Shown here: piece after piece, positions 45,181 through 54,410 of the stretch
Layout of the letters: every line of letters starts with the position of its first letter
How positions within the stretch are numbered: position 1 is the first letter of the stretch
From: Chlamydiifrater phoenicopteri
GTDB lineage: Bacteria > Chlamydiota > Chlamydiia > Chlamydiales > Chlamydiaceae
DNA: 64,000 nt
Assembly: GCF_902807005.1 (NCBI RefSeq)
Contig: NZ_LR777658.1
Coordinates: 434,001-498,000 of the forward strand
Reading direction: 5' to 3'
Notes under the pieces: model-generated
What the model saw: only the letters and a program-made list of their open reading frames with translations
What the model was told of the DNA's origin: nothing
Databases searched by the model: none
Position numbers and translations under genes: made by a program

Positions 45181-45207
45181 CTATCGACAAGAAAAGAAAA
45201 AACTTTA
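45181..45207 (-). promoter_or_regulatory. Sigma-28 promoter of hctB
   Basis: On the minus strand TAAAGTTT (45200-45207), an exactly 11-base spacer, and GTCGATAG (45181-45188). The consensus for sigma-28 is TAAAGTTT-N11-GCCGATAA, so the -35 is perfect and the -10 matches six of eight. The transcript would start about 35 bases upstream of the hctB ATG. hctB is a known sigma-28 target in C. trachomatis. Confidence 0.88.
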
Positions 45208-45303
45208 AAAAAAAGGTGAAAAAAAATTAGAAAAAATAAAAAAACACAAACCCTCTGCAATTATAGAAACTACTTTTGCAAAGGGTTGCAAAATATTTTC
45301 TGA

Positions 45304-46806
45304 CTAAGAAATTAAACTTTCTAGATACGATACCAACAAGCGAACGCCAAACCCAGAAGCGTATTTGGGAGTAAAATCCTCCTCTTTTTCTCTATAAGCC
45401 GTTCCCGCGATATCGAAATGGGCCCAATCAATTTTTTCATCAACGAACTTCTGCAAAAACAATGCAGCAGTGATCGCGCCTGCCCTATTGTTTCCAATAT
45501 TTTTTACGTCTGCTACTTCGGAAGAGATTGCTTGGTTGTAACCGCTAACCAAGGGCATACGCCAGATACTTTCGGACGTTCTGTCCGAAGCTTCCGCCAA
45601 TTTCTCTGCTAAAACATCATCATTACTGAAAAACCCAGCAACCTTTTCTCCCAAAGAGATCACCATAGCTCCTGTAAGAGTAGCAAAGTCTATAATCCTT
45701 GTGGGCTTTAACTTCTCTTGCGCATAAGTTATTGCATCCGCGAGAATTAATCGCCCTTCGGCATCAGTGCTTCCTATTTCTACAGAGAGTCCGGACATTC
45801 CAACATAAACATCTCCCATCTTGTAGGCTTTGCTTCCTATAGAGTTCTCCGTAGCAGGGATAACAGCTGTCACATTTAAAGGAAGAGAAAGAGAGGCTAC
45901 AACAGATATTATTCCTAACACTGTTGCTGCTCCGGCCATATCTTCTTTCATCGTCAACATGGCTTTACCCGGCTTCAAATCCAGGCCTCCGGAATCAAAT
46001 GTTACTCCCTTACCAACCAAGACGGTCTTATCTTTCGAATTGGGCTTCCCCTCATATTTAATCACTATCAACCTAGGATCCACAGCAGCGCCTCTGGAAA
46101 CTGCTGCTAACAAGCCCATACCTTCTTTAAGAATAGCCGCCTTATCTAAAATAGAAACTTGCAGACCTGGAATAACTTTACTCAATCCTTTAGCTGTGTT
46201 GGCTAGATATTCCGGAGTAACATCATCAGCATTACCATTGACTAGGTCTCTGGTTAGATATACTCCTTCAAAAACAGCTTCAGCCCTTTCATATATAGGT
46301 TTAGCAATATTCGATACGACACCCACAAGACAAATTTTCTCTATGACAGGATCTGCCTTTTTAGAGATCTCTCCATACTGGGGGATTTGGTAATTTAGAG
46401 AAAGCATCCCCTCACAAACACTTTCTATAAAATCTTCGCAAGAAACGGCACGCAAAGAAGAAACTGTAGGTAGGATCACGTTGATGGAGGTACAAGAATT
46501 TTTCCTTAAAGCTCTTGTTAGGGAGGAGTAGGCCTCCAAAAGTTTTTCTTTGGTTACTTCTAGCTCCTCTCCTAGACCTAAGAAAAACACCTTAGCCTCT
46601 TTATTTTCCGAAGTATATACGAAATGAACTTCCCCCTTCTTTGCTGGGAATCCCGCTTTCAATGCTGGAGTTACTAATTCTTGCAGAGAATCATCAAGAG
46701 CTGCCGCACACTTTGTCTCTCCATTAGCAAAATAAAAAGGGATAACTAAAGCATCAGCTTTATTTCGTTTAGATAAAACTGGTTGAGCACAAAACAAACC
46801 TGCCAC
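45304..46806 (-). CDS. pepA: Leucyl aminopeptidase (M17)
   Basis: PepA removes N-terminal amino acids, using two metal ions, and helps recycle peptides. The 500-residue protein has the C-terminal catalytic domain with GKGVTFDSGGLDLKPG, MKEDMAGAATVLG and STDAEGRLILADAI. The family motif is N-T-D-A-E-G-R; here the first residue is Ser, while the metal-binding Asp and Glu remain. The start is GTG at 46806, chosen because AGGAGA lies six bases upstream. PepA can also bind DNA at recombination sites in other bacteria; nothing here shows that. Confidence 0.94.
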   Translation of the reverse strand: MAGLFCAQPVLSKRNKADALVIPFYFANGETKCAAALDDSLQELVTPALKAGFPAKKGEVHFVYTSENKEAKVFFLGLGEELEVTKEKLLEAYSSLTRALRKNSCTSINVILPTVSSLRAVSCEDFIESVCEGMLSLNYQIPQYGEISKKADPVIEKICLVGVVSNIAKPIYERAEAVFEGVYLTRDLVNGNADDVTPEYLANTAKGLSKVIPGLQVSILDKAAILKEGMGLLAAVSRGAAVDPRLIVIKYEGKPNSKDKTVLVGKGVTFDSGGLDLKPGKAMLTMKEDMAGAATVLGIISVVASLSLPLNVTAVIPATENSIGSKAYKMGDVYVGMSGLSVEIGSTDAEGRLILADAITYAQEKLKPTRIIDFATLTGAMVISLGEKVAGFFSNDDVLAEKLAEASDRTSESIWRMPLVSGYNQAISSEVADVKNIGNNRAGAITAALFLQKFVDEKIDWAHFDIAGTAYREKEEDFTPKYASGFGVRLLVSYLESLIS

Positions 46807-46932
46807 GACGATCTCCTAACATTTAGCTAACATACACAAAGACCTTATGAAGTCCCCTCAAAAAAGCAACGAGAAAAGTCTCCATAAGGCCTTAAGAAAT
46901 TTCTAATCTTCAAGAAAAAGGACGAAGAGGGC

Positions 46933-47403
46933 CTAGAAAGGCACATCTTCACAAACGTAATCTTGCTCCTGACTACCGGCGTACATTTCCTTATCAGAGA
47001 TGGCTTCATTATCCAAAGCTTCTCCTTCGAAACCGACAGACATACTACCTTCAGAAGCTGAAGGAGTGCTCTCTCCTTCTCTAGTTTCGGATCTCCCTCC
47101 GAAAGGACTGAACTTCAAAGAATCCACACTGATGACTAATGAAGACTGCGGATTACCATCTCGACCCATGTAGCTCTCTAAGGAAATATCTCCGGCAACA
47201 ATAACTGCGGACCCTTTTTTAAGGTAGGGAAGCATTTTATCGTAACGGTCACTCCAGATATTGCATTTACACCAGACGGTCTCGTCTTTGGCGCCGTTTC
47301 TGCTTCTAACGGCCAACCTAAGGACTATTACTCGTTTACCTTTTGAGGTCATCCTTTCTTCAGGATCAGCACCCAAATATCCAGCAAAATACCCAAACAT
47401 CAT
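46933..47403 (-). CDS. ssb: Single-stranded DNA-binding protein
   Basis: SSB coats single-stranded DNA and recruits repair and replication proteins. The OB fold covers residues 1-105 (FGYFAGYLGADPEERMTSKGK, VWCKCNIWSDRYDKMLPYLKKGS, GRDGNPQSSLVISVDSLKF). A low-complexity Ser/Glu linker follows and the acidic tail ends in DVPF, the partner-binding tip (consensus D-D-x-I/V-P-F). It starts with two adjacent ATG codons. slc1 lies 30 bases upstream on the same strand. Confidence 0.95.
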   Translation of the reverse strand: MMFGYFAGYLGADPEERMTSKGKRVIVLRLAVRSRNGAKDETVWCKCNIWSDRYDKMLPYLKKGSAVIVAGDISLESYMGRDGNPQSSLVISVDSLKFSPFGGRSETREGESTPSASEGSMSVGFEGEALDNEAISDKEMYAGSQEQDYVCEDVPF

Positions 47404-47433
47404 AGCGACGTTACTCCCCTGAAAACACTGTAG

Positions 47434-47934
47434 TTACGCACGAATTCCTGAAGGAGGAGGTTGTATTCCTCCACCGGCTTGAGGCATCTGTGGCATAGTA
47501 TCAACAGAAGGTTCTCTCCCAGCAGCAATATCGCCACAAACTGTTCTCCACTTCACTACGGTTTCTATAAACAACTGAGCAAAAGCTTTCAACAAATTAG
47601 TCTCGGCATATTTCATATCCAAAACACAGTGCATAAGTATCAGCTGCTCTTTAACAGCGACTCCCACACCGCCTCCGGCCATCTGCCCTCCTAGCATGGA
47701 TCCTTCTAATAGCTTTTCGTAGAGAGCCAGTTTCCTTTGAGGATTATCGGGCAATCCATCTAACAGTGGGGAATAGATATACAACCTATCAGAGTGCTCT
47801 TCGTAAGTAAGATGCAAAGAGAACTCCCCATCAACGAACAAAATGCATGTGTTATTCTGATCAAAAGCAACATCGGGAAGCTTTAATTCTTTAGCAAAAT
47901 TCTTTAGATTTTCCTCTGCATTTTGCCTTGACAT
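47434..47934 (-). CDS. slc1: Type III secretion chaperone Slc1 (CT043-like)
   Basis: This small acidic protein has the alpha/beta layout of class I (SycE/CesT-type) secretion chaperones: an N-terminal helix NLKNFAKELKLP, strands TCILFVDGEFSLHLTYEE and RLYIYSPLLDGLP, and helices at the C-terminus, then a Pro/Gly/Gln-rich tail (PQMPQAGGGIQPPPSG). In C. trachomatis Slc1 handles several early effectors, among them Tarp, TepP, TmeA and TmeB. The 166-residue length and the location between ssb and glgX match. A strong AAGGAG ribosome binding site precedes the ATG. Which effectors it serves here is not visible. Confidence 0.87.
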   Translation of the reverse strand: MSRQNAEENLKNFAKELKLPDVAFDQNNTCILFVDGEFSLHLTYEEHSDRLYIYSPLLDGLPDNPQRKLALYEKLLEGSMLGGQMAGGGVGVAVKEQLILMHCVLDMKYAETNLLKAFAQLFIETVVKWRTVCGDIAAGREPSVDTMPQMPQAGGGIQPPPSGIRA

Positions 47935-48065
47935 GCGGAATCTCCTTTTAACAATTTATTCGAGGCTAAAGTTAACACATTCTCTTATTTGTTAGGAAAC
48001 GAATTCGCCCTAAAAAACCAAAAAACACCTTGTTTTTTCTTTGTTGTTTTGTTATTCGCATCCAA

Positions 48066-50042
48066 ATGAATACTTTCTTTTACGACACACAAAACCCTCC
48101 TTTGGGCTGCAAAAAGATTCGTCATGGGTATTTCTCGTTCTGCATCCCTTCTGAAAAAGCTTCTGAAGCCTATCTAGTTTTGGCAGACCCTGAAGGAAGA
48201 GTTCTAAAAGAAGTTCCTTTAAAACTTTTAAAAGCTTCTGAAAAGCTATGGCATATAGATCTTGATGCGGTGCCGGAAGATTGTTTATATGGATTTCGGA
48301 TAACAACAAATCAAAATCCTTCACAAGAGCGTCCATCTTATATCGCTGATCCGTTTTCAACTACTCTAGTTACTCCAACATCCTTCACAGAACCTCCCAA
48401 GAGTTTCCATTATATTTTTTCCCATCTACCTAAAGAAGAGTTGTTTAATTGGGATCAAGACTCTCCTCCCAAAATTCCTGGAAACAAAACTATCATCTAT
48501 GAGGTTCACGTTCGATCCTTTACCAATGACCCCTCATCAAAAACTTCTTCTCTAGGAACATTTTCTGGGTTTGTAGATAAGCTTCCTTATTTGGTAGATC
48601 TAGGAGTCACAACGGTAGAGTTACTACCTATCTTTGAATTTAATGAACGAGAACATCCCCTATGCAATCCATCAACCAACAAACTCTGTAACTATTGGGG
48701 ATACGCCCCCATTAACTTCTTCTGCCCTTCTAGACGATATTCAAAGAACTCTTTGTCTCCAGCTTTAGAATTTAAATCCTTTGTAAAAGAAGCACATAAG
48801 GTTGGAATAGAAGTTATCTTGGACGTTGTCTTTAATCACACTGGATCCGAATCTTTATCCCCCTTTTCTACTTTAGATAAAGACTCTTACTACATTATGG
48901 ATTCTTCTGGGCAACACACCAACTATTCTGGATGTGGGAACACCTTTAATTCCAATTCAAATCAATCCATTAAGTTCATTTTAAAAAGTCTGAGATATTG
49001 GGTAGAGGAATTTCATGTTGATGGGTTTAGATTTGATCTAGCATCCTGTTTACTACGAGCAACCTCTGGAGAATTGTTAGAGTTTTCCCCTGTATTAGAA
49101 AAAATCTCCAACGACCCTGTTATATCTAAAGTCAAGCTTATAGCAGAACCTTGGGACGCTGCTGGAGGATATCACCTGGGCTTTTTCTCTTCCTTTTCCA
49201 AACAATGGAGTGAGTGGAACGGAGAGTATAGAGATTCCGTAAGAGCTTTTTTAAATGGAGACAAAAACTTTGCAGAAAAGTTTGCGCTTTCCTTCATGGG
49301 CTCTCCTCATATTTTTAAGAACTCCCCTTTTGACTCCATAAATTTTGTTACCTGCCATGATGGCTTTTCTTTGAGAGATCTTGTGACATACAAAAACAAA
49401 CACAACACCGCCAATGGAGAAAACAATCAGGATGGCTCTCAAGTGAATTACAGCCAAAACTTTGGCGTAGAGGGACCCAGTATAGACCCCGAAATTCAAC
49501 AAATAAGAAACCGACAAATAAAAAACTTCATTCTAACCCTTATGCTATCCCTGGGCACTCCTATGATATTATCTGGGGATGAATATGGGCACACTGGCGA
49601 GGGCAATAACAATCGCTGGTGCCACGATTCTTCCTTAAATTATTTCTTGTGGGACGAACAAGAAAAATCTTCGGAATTATTTTGCTTCACCAAAAAGAGC
49701 ATTGCCCTAAGGAAAGAGCTGGAAGAAATTTTTTCCCTAGGAGTTTCCAGGGAATTTTTTTGGACAAATGAGCTAGGGATGGTAGAAGATTTTATCAAAC
49801 CAAACCCCTTCCTAGCTGTCAAAATCTCGACTCCTAACCACCGAATATTTTTAGCGTTTAATACTAGCGAAGAAGAAATCTCATTCAAAATCCCGGAGAC
49901 TTCCGCTGGTTTTTTAGAGTTTACTAAAATTGTAGATACGAAGGATGGATTCTTAGAAAATAGGGAGCTTTTAAAGTCAAAAGAACAAAACCTCCCCCCC
50001 CATACTGTAGCTTGCTATAAGAGCAGCAAAGAAAACTCTTAA
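48066..50042 (+). CDS. glgX: Glycogen debranching enzyme GlgX
   Basis: GlgX (isoamylase family GH13_11) cuts alpha-1,6 branches of limit dextrins. The ATG at 48066 (MNTFFYDTQNPPLGCKK) is chosen over an upstream TTG in a T-rich stretch, giving 658 residues. An N-terminal CBM48-like domain is followed by the catalytic barrel with YEVHVRSFT, ILDVVFNHTGSES, FRFDLASCLLR (nucleophile Asp), LIAEPWDAAGGYHLGFF (acid Glu) and FVTCHDGFSLRDL. A basic/acidic C-terminal beta domain ends the protein. Chlamydiae make and store glycogen, and GlgX secretion has been reported for C. trachomatis. It converges on the SpoIID-like gene with four bases between stops. Confidence 0.94.
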   Translation: MNTFFYDTQNPPLGCKKIRHGYFSFCIPSEKASEAYLVLADPEGRVLKEVPLKLLKASEKLWHIDLDAVPEDCLYGFRITTNQNPSQERPSYIADPFSTTLVTPTSFTEPPKSFHYIFSHLPKEELFNWDQDSPPKIPGNKTIIYEVHVRSFTNDPSSKTSSLGTFSGFVDKLPYLVDLGVTTVELLPIFEFNEREHPLCNPSTNKLCNYWGYAPINFFCPSRRYSKNSLSPALEFKSFVKEAHKVGIEVILDVVFNHTGSESLSPFSTLDKDSYYIMDSSGQHTNYSGCGNTFNSNSNQSIKFILKSLRYWVEEFHVDGFRFDLASCLLRATSGELLEFSPVLEKISNDPVISKVKLIAEPWDAAGGYHLGFFSSFSKQWSEWNGEYRDSVRAFLNGDKNFAEKFALSFMGSPHIFKNSPFDSINFVTCHDGFSLRDLVTYKNKHNTANGENNQDGSQVNYSQNFGVEGPSIDPEIQQIRNRQIKNFILTLMLSLGTPMILSGDEYGHTGEGNNNRWCHDSSLNYFLWDEQEKSSELFCFTKKSIALRKELEEIFSLGVSREFFWTNELGMVEDFIKPNPFLAVKISTPNHRIFLAFNTSEEEISFKIPETSAGFLEFTKIVDTKDGFLENRELLKSKEQNLPPHTVACYKSSKENS

Positions 50043-50046
50043 CGCA

Positions 50047-50889
50047 TTAAAACGACGAAACAGCCGTCATAGCCAAGGATTCAAACTCCTCTCCATCTTT
50101 CCAAGAGTCTATGACAACGAAATCCGCCTGAGGATAAAACTTCTCTAGAATCTGCCTTGCATTAAGACCTTCAACAGCCAGATGCTCCACACCGTTTTTC
50201 AGCAAGGAGTCCGCATCTACACTTAAACCCTCTTCATTATCCAAGACCAGTCTGCAGGTCCAATCGACAGCTTCTTCTACTCCAAAGCTCCTTCGCGTTA
50301 CGCCATACCCGCCGTATCCTTCTGTAGAAGCTACTAAATGCCAAAAACAATTTTCTCCGACACTCAGCAACTTCTCATATAAAGCTGTACGCTCTAAAAT
50401 GACACATGCTGATAAAGCCTCTTTGTCTAAAGGCATAAGATATTTCACAGAGAGAACTGATTTTAGATAATCCTCTATTGTTAATTCATTTGTAACGATG
50501 ACGCAACCCCTACCAGTTTTATGAATGTAAACAGCTCCTTTGTACTGTATACCGTTGACAAACAACGACGCTCCATCTTCTAAAGGCTCAACCTTCAGGC
50601 AAGCTACTCCAGGATACTCTTCGCCCCAACGAACTCCTTCATAGAGGGCATGGACAGCACTTCTCTTGCCTTGGAAACTTGTTTGTAGGACCTTCCCGTT
50701 ACCGAAAACTCTATGGGCCCCCTTAGCTTCGACTAAAGCTGTTGTACTCTCCCCCACCACCAGCACGCGAACCTTAGGTTCTTGATCAACAGCTTGTTTA
50801 ACGAACTGATCAGAAGCGGTAATTTCTGCCTGCAGCACCTGAGACGAAAATAACAACAGACCAATCACCAGGTGTTTCAAAGTTTTCAC
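50047..50889 (-). CDS. SpoIID-like exported protein (CT041-like)
   Basis: A cleavable signal peptide is clear ([17 protein letters not shown]). Residues 135-195 resemble the SpoIID core: [39 protein letters not shown] and [11 protein letters not shown], which parallel Y-L-x-G-V-V-x-x-E-M-P, E-A-L-K-A-Q-A-V-A-A-R-T-Y and the T-x-Q-x-Y-G block. SpoIID proteins are lytic transglycosylases that act on denuded peptidoglycan; chlamydiae build a transient septal ring of it. The catalytic Glu of E-M-P is not present (Leu-Met-Pro here, and two residues are inserted before it). The GTG start overlaps the ruvB stop by one base, so translation is coupled. Activity is therefore uncertain. Confidence 0.65.
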   Translation of the reverse strand: MKTLKHLVIGLLLFSSQVLQAEITASDQFVKQAVDQEPKVRVLVVGESTTALVEAKGAHRVFGNGKVLQTSFQGKRSAVHALYEGVRWGEEYPGVACLKVEPLEDGASLFVNGIQYKGAVYIHKTGRGCVIVTNELTIEDYLKSVLSVKYLMPLDKEALSACVILERTALYEKLLSVGENCFWHLVASTEGYGGYGVTRRSFGVEEAVDWTCRLVLDNEEGLSVDADSLLKNGVEHLAVEGLNARQILEKFYPQADFVVIDSWKDGEEFESLAMTAVSSF

Positions 50890-51893
50890 TATCCCTCTCC
50901 CAAAATTTTCTTTCTTCTCTTTTTTAGATGGCGGTAAGCAACATCGGTAACGCAGCGTCCCCTAGAAGTTTTCTTGATCAACCCTTTTAGAATCAAGAAC
51001 GGCTCATGAACCTCTTCTACTGTACGGACATCTTCTCCGACAGCGATGGCCAAAGTTTTAATTCCCACAGGACCACCTTGATAAAAATCTATCATGGTAG
51101 TGAGGAGTTTAACATCTATCTCATTTAAACCCCAATCATCTATCAATAACATAGCTAATGCTTTTTCGGCTACGCTACGATTAATGACATTCCCATTACG
51201 CATCTGCGCATAATCACGCACCCACCGCAGTAGATTATTCGCCAATCTTGGCGTCCCTCTTGATCTAGAAGCGATTTCCAATAAAGCCTCTTCGTGAGCT
51301 TGGACATCAAGGAGCCCTGACGAACGGTTTAGTATCTGAAACAAATACTCTGTCGAGTAGTAGTCAAGTTTCCCCATGAAAGCAAAACGCGTACGCAGAG
51401 CCTCACTAATCATACCTAATTTCGTCGTTGCTCCCACGAGCGTAAACGGCGCTATATCGACTCTGACAGACCTTGCTCCTGGACCAGAATCGATGGTAAC
51501 ATCGATTTTAAAATCTTCCATAGCCGAGTACAAAAACTCCTCGGCCACAGAACTCATTCGATGAATTTCATCAATAAAAAAAACATCTCCGAGCTGAAGG
51601 TTTGTTAAAAATCCCAGGAGATCAGATGGTTTAGAGAGCTGAGGTCCTGAAGCGGTTATGAGGCCTCCATCGAGAGTCTCCGCGATGATATGAGCCAGAG
51701 AGGTCTTTCCTAACCCAGGAGGACCGAAGAATAGGCAATGACCTGGAGGCTCCTTTCTTTGAATGGCCGCATGAAGGAATACATCCAAGCGTTCTTTAAG
51801 CCTAGGCTGGCCATAAAATTCCTTCAACCCCTTAGGCCTTAAGGAAAACTCAAATTTTTTGTCCCCGCAAAAAACGGCTGTTCGCTCATCCAT
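50889..51893 (-). CDS. ruvB: Holliday junction branch migration ATPase RuvB
   Basis: RuvB drives branch migration with RuvA. The ATG at 51893 ([18 protein letters not shown]) gives 334 residues, the standard length; a TTG three codons upstream is dismissed. Motifs: [18 protein letters not shown], Walker [18 protein letters not shown], Walker [11 protein letters not shown], sensor 1 [13 protein letters not shown] and the arginine finger LRTRFAFMG. The C-terminal winged helix contains [21 protein letters not shown]. The SpoIID-like gene follows with a one-base overlap. Confidence 0.96.
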   Translation of the reverse strand: MDERTAVFCGDKKFEFSLRPKGLKEFYGQPRLKERLDVFLHAAIQRKEPPGHCLFFGPPGLGKTSLAHIIAETLDGGLITASGPQLSKPSDLLGFLTNLQLGDVFFIDEIHRMSSVAEEFLYSAMEDFKIDVTIDSGPGARSVRVDIAPFTLVGATTKLGMISEALRTRFAFMGKLDYYSTEYLFQILNRSSGLLDVQAHEEALLEIASRSRGTPRLANNLLRWVRDYAQMRNGNVINRSVAEKALAMLLIDDWGLNEIDVKLLTTMIDFYQGGPVGIKTLAIAVGEDVRTVEEVHEPFLILKGLIKKTSRGRCVTDVAYRHLKKRRKKILGEG

Positions 51894-52264
51894 AAAAATC
51901 AACCACTAACAGGCTAATAAATCTCCTGATAAATACCTATTACTACCTTCTTAGCAACAAAAAAGTTTTTTACTTCATATTTTTACAGTTTTAACTTTTC
52001 TTGCAGAAAACAAAATCAAAAAAATCATCACATCAAAAATAAACTCCCAAGAAGTTTTACTCTAAATGATTTTCACAAGCAAGAGTATCCTAATATTCTT
52101 CCCCGAATAAAACGGAAAAAAACACTCTCGGTCTTTCATAATTTTTAGCTTTTCCTATGGAATTATGTAGAGAATATGTAAGATTGCTTGAAAGCGCTTG
52201 GGCAACCCCCGCTTGTCTTGTCTCAGTTGTCTAAGCTAAAACGAATGACAGAGGATTTATAACT
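51894..52264 (+). other. Divergent intergenic region between ruvB and dcd
   Basis: About 370 bases, AT-rich on the ruvB side. A GAGGA ribosome binding site lies 9-10 bases before the dcd ATG. The stretch at 52185-52230 is GC-richer than its surroundings and contains CGCTTG copies, possibly part of a leader. I see no ORF, tRNA or clear promoter pair. Confidence 0.4.
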
Positions 52265-52837
52265 ATGAGTATTAAAGAGGATGAGTGGATCCGCCGAATG
52301 GCTCTCGAACATGGCATGATAGAGCCCTTTTCTGACGGCTTAGTAAATATAGATGCTCAGACCGGGGAAAAACTTATTAGTTATGGGCTCTCCAGCTATG
52401 GATACGACTTACGTATTTCGAGAGAGTTTAAAGTTTTCACGAATGTGTACAACTCTATTGTTGATCCTAAGGAGTTTTCTGAGAATACTTTTATCTCTAT
52501 CGTGGACGACGTATGCATTATTCCGCCAAACTCTTTTGCCTTGGCTCGAAGCGTTGAATATTTTCGCATTCCCAGAAGCGTCCTAACGATGTGTATAGGA
52601 AAATCTACATATGCTCGCTGTGGATTGATCGTCAATGTTACACCCTTTGAACCTGAGTGGGAAGGCTACGTAACGATAGAAATTTCCAACACAACCCCCC
52701 TTCCAGCTAAAGTCTATGCAAATGAAGGCATTGCGCAAGTGCTTTTCTTTGAAGCAGAAAATGAGTGTTCTGTTTCCTATGCTGAAAGGAATGGAAAGTA
52801 TCAAAAGCAACAAGGCATTACCATCCCTTTTGTTTAG
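52265..52837 (+). CDS. dcd: dCTP deaminase
   Basis: Dcd converts dCTP to dUTP, feeding thymidylate synthesis. The 190-residue length is standard. Signatures are [57 protein letters not shown] (with the Ser, Arg and catalytic Glu of the trimer active site) and the C-terminal [12 protein letters not shown], the lid that closes over the nucleotide. It is followed four bases later by the DivIC-like gene. A chlamydia dependent on host nucleotides still carries this enzyme. Confidence 0.95.
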   Translation: MSIKEDEWIRRMALEHGMIEPFSDGLVNIDAQTGEKLISYGLSSYGYDLRISREFKVFTNVYNSIVDPKEFSENTFISIVDDVCIIPPNSFALARSVEYFRIPRSVLTMCIGKSTYARCGLIVNVTPFEPEWEGYVTIEISNTTPLPAKVYANEGIAQVLFFEAENECSVSYAERNGKYQKQQGITIPFV

Positions 52838-52841
52838 TTAG

Positions 52842-53168
52842 ATGAAGAAATCCTCTCTTACGAAAGTTCTCTTTGAAGAATGTATCATCAATTCCTGGTG
52901 GGTCATTCTTCTTTTCTTAGTGGGGACTTTTATTTATGACAGAGCCGTTAGGAAACTTTCTGACGAAGAGGCTAGGCTAAGAAGTCGCTTAGGCTCCCTA
53001 AAGAAAGAAATTTTTCTTGCTCAAGAGTTGCGAAAAGATCTCGTTTTGCGTATAGAGAATCGTTCTCGGCCAGAAGCTGTCGAAATGATGTTGATGGAAA
53101 GACTTGGATTAATCCCTAGAGGGTACATAAAAGTTTGTCCCCGACCTTCTGCTATGGGTCAAGGATAA
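52842..53168 (+). CDS. Putative FtsB/DivIC-like divisome protein (CT038-like)
   Basis: This 108-residue protein has a short cytoplasmic N-terminus, a single membrane segment at about 19-33 (WWVILLFLVGTFIYD), a coiled coil at about 35-72 (LSDEEARLRSRLGSLKKEIFLAQELRKDL) and a C-terminal segment EAVEMMLMERLGLIPRGYIKV. This order is the design of FtsB/DivIC, where the coiled coil is followed by an E-x-x-A-R-E-x-L-G-M-x-x-P-G-E motif. In FtsB/DivIC the protein links FtsL and FtsQ to the division synthase. It starts four bases after dcd. Usually annotated as hypothetical; function is inferred from architecture. Confidence 0.6.
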   Translation: MKKSSLTKVLFEECIINSWWVILLFLVGTFIYDRAVRKLSDEEARLRSRLGSLKKEIFLAQELRKDLVLRIENRSRPEAVEMMLMERLGLIPRGYIKVCPRPSAMGQG

Positions 53169-53174
53169 AAGCAT

Positions 53175-54410
53175 ATGATGCATCTTCTCCTTGTTGGTTT
53201 GTTAATAGGGTTCACCCTGTGCTCTAGCTTCTTCTCTCTCTCCCAGATAGCTTTGTTTTCCTTGCCGTCATCATTAATATCTCATTACAAACGCTCCCCG
53301 AGCAAGCCGTTAAAAGCTATAGCCTCTCTATTGTCTCACCCTCATCACCTATTAATTACTCTGATCTTTTGCGATATTTTCGTAAATATCGCCATTCAGA
53401 ACTGTACTGCCATCATTTTTAAAGACTACGAAAGTAGACTGATCAATGTTGGCGTTCCTCTGATGATCACTCTAATAATAGGCGAAATTCTTCCTAAGGC
53501 AATAGCTCTTCCATACAATGTCTCTATATCAAAGGCCATTACCCCTATCATTAATTTCATCCGCCTTCTTCTTCACCCCATCCTTGATTGGATGATAGTC
53601 GGCGTTAATCGGGTTGTTCAGATTTTGGTATCATCTAAACCATCGGATTCTGTGAATCCCAAGGAACTGAAAGAAGTGCTCCAAAGCTGTAAAGATTTTG
53701 GACTTGTGAGTCAAGAAGAAGGCCGTTTAATTCATGGCTACCTATCCCTTAATGATTGCAGCGTGAAGGAAAGGATGAAACCTCGCCATGAGATTTTGTT
53801 CTACGATGTAAACAAGCCCATATCAGAACTATACTCATTATTTGCTGATAAAAGATGCTCCCTAGTCCCTATCTGTAACGACAACATCCAAAATATTTTA
53901 GGCATTTGTAGCGCTAAGAGTTTAGTTCTTAAGGAAGAGCCTATTTCAACGACAACGGAAATTTTACAACTTATCAAAAAGCCCTACTATATCCCTGAAA
54001 CAATTTCAGCAAAAACAGCTTTATTCCATCTAGTTTCTCATGATGAGACTATGGGCATAATTATTGACGAGTATGGGTCTATAGAAGGGCTTATTACTAG
54101 AGAAGACCTTTTTGAAATCGTCACAGGTGAAATTATAGATCAAAGAGACGAGAAAACTCTATACACTCAGTCAGGAAGAGATGTTCTCATAGCCGCAGGT
54201 AATTTGGAGCTTGTAGATTTCAATGAAATTTTCAATATCAATTTGCCCACAACAAACAATATCGCAACTATCGGCGGTTGGCTAACAGAACAAGCCGGCA
54301 CTATTCCTCCTGCAGGGACAAAAATTATTTGGGAGAATCTCTCTTTCCAAATCCTTGATTCTGCCCCTAATCGTGTTAGAAGAGTCTACATAAGGAAATT
54401 ACATGACTAA
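53175..54410 (+). CDS. CorC/TlyC-type membrane protein with CBS domains, first copy
   Basis: The 411-residue protein has a DUF21/CNNM-like membrane domain in the first 150 residues (several hydrophobic helices, ITLIIGEILPKAIALPY being typical), a CBS pair at about 195-320 (SVKERMKPRHEILFYD, TMGIIIDEYGSIEGLITREDLFEIVTGEI) and a C-terminal CorC/HlyC domain (TTNNIATIGGWLTEQAGTIPPAG). Such proteins are linked to magnesium or other divalent cation export; older names call them haemolysins, which is poorly supported. It overlaps the second copy by eight bases (ATGACTAA). Paralogues occur in C. trachomatis as CT256/CT257. Confidence 0.88.
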   Translation: MMHLLLVGLLIGFTLCSSFFSLSQIALFSLPSSLISHYKRSPSKPLKAIASLLSHPHHLLITLIFCDIFVNIAIQNCTAIIFKDYESRLINVGVPLMITLIIGEILPKAIALPYNVSISKAITPIINFIRLLLHPILDWMIVGVNRVVQILVSSKPSDSVNPKELKEVLQSCKDFGLVSQEEGRLIHGYLSLNDCSVKERMKPRHEILFYDVNKPISELYSLFADKRCSLVPICNDNIQNILGICSAKSLVLKEEPISTTTEILQLIKKPYYIPETISAKTALFHLVSHDETMGIIIDEYGSIEGLITREDLFEIVTGEIIDQRDEKTLYTQSGRDVLIAAGNLELVDFNEIFNINLPTTNNIATIGGWLTEQAGTIPPAGTKIIWENLSFQILDSAPNRVRRVYIRKLHD

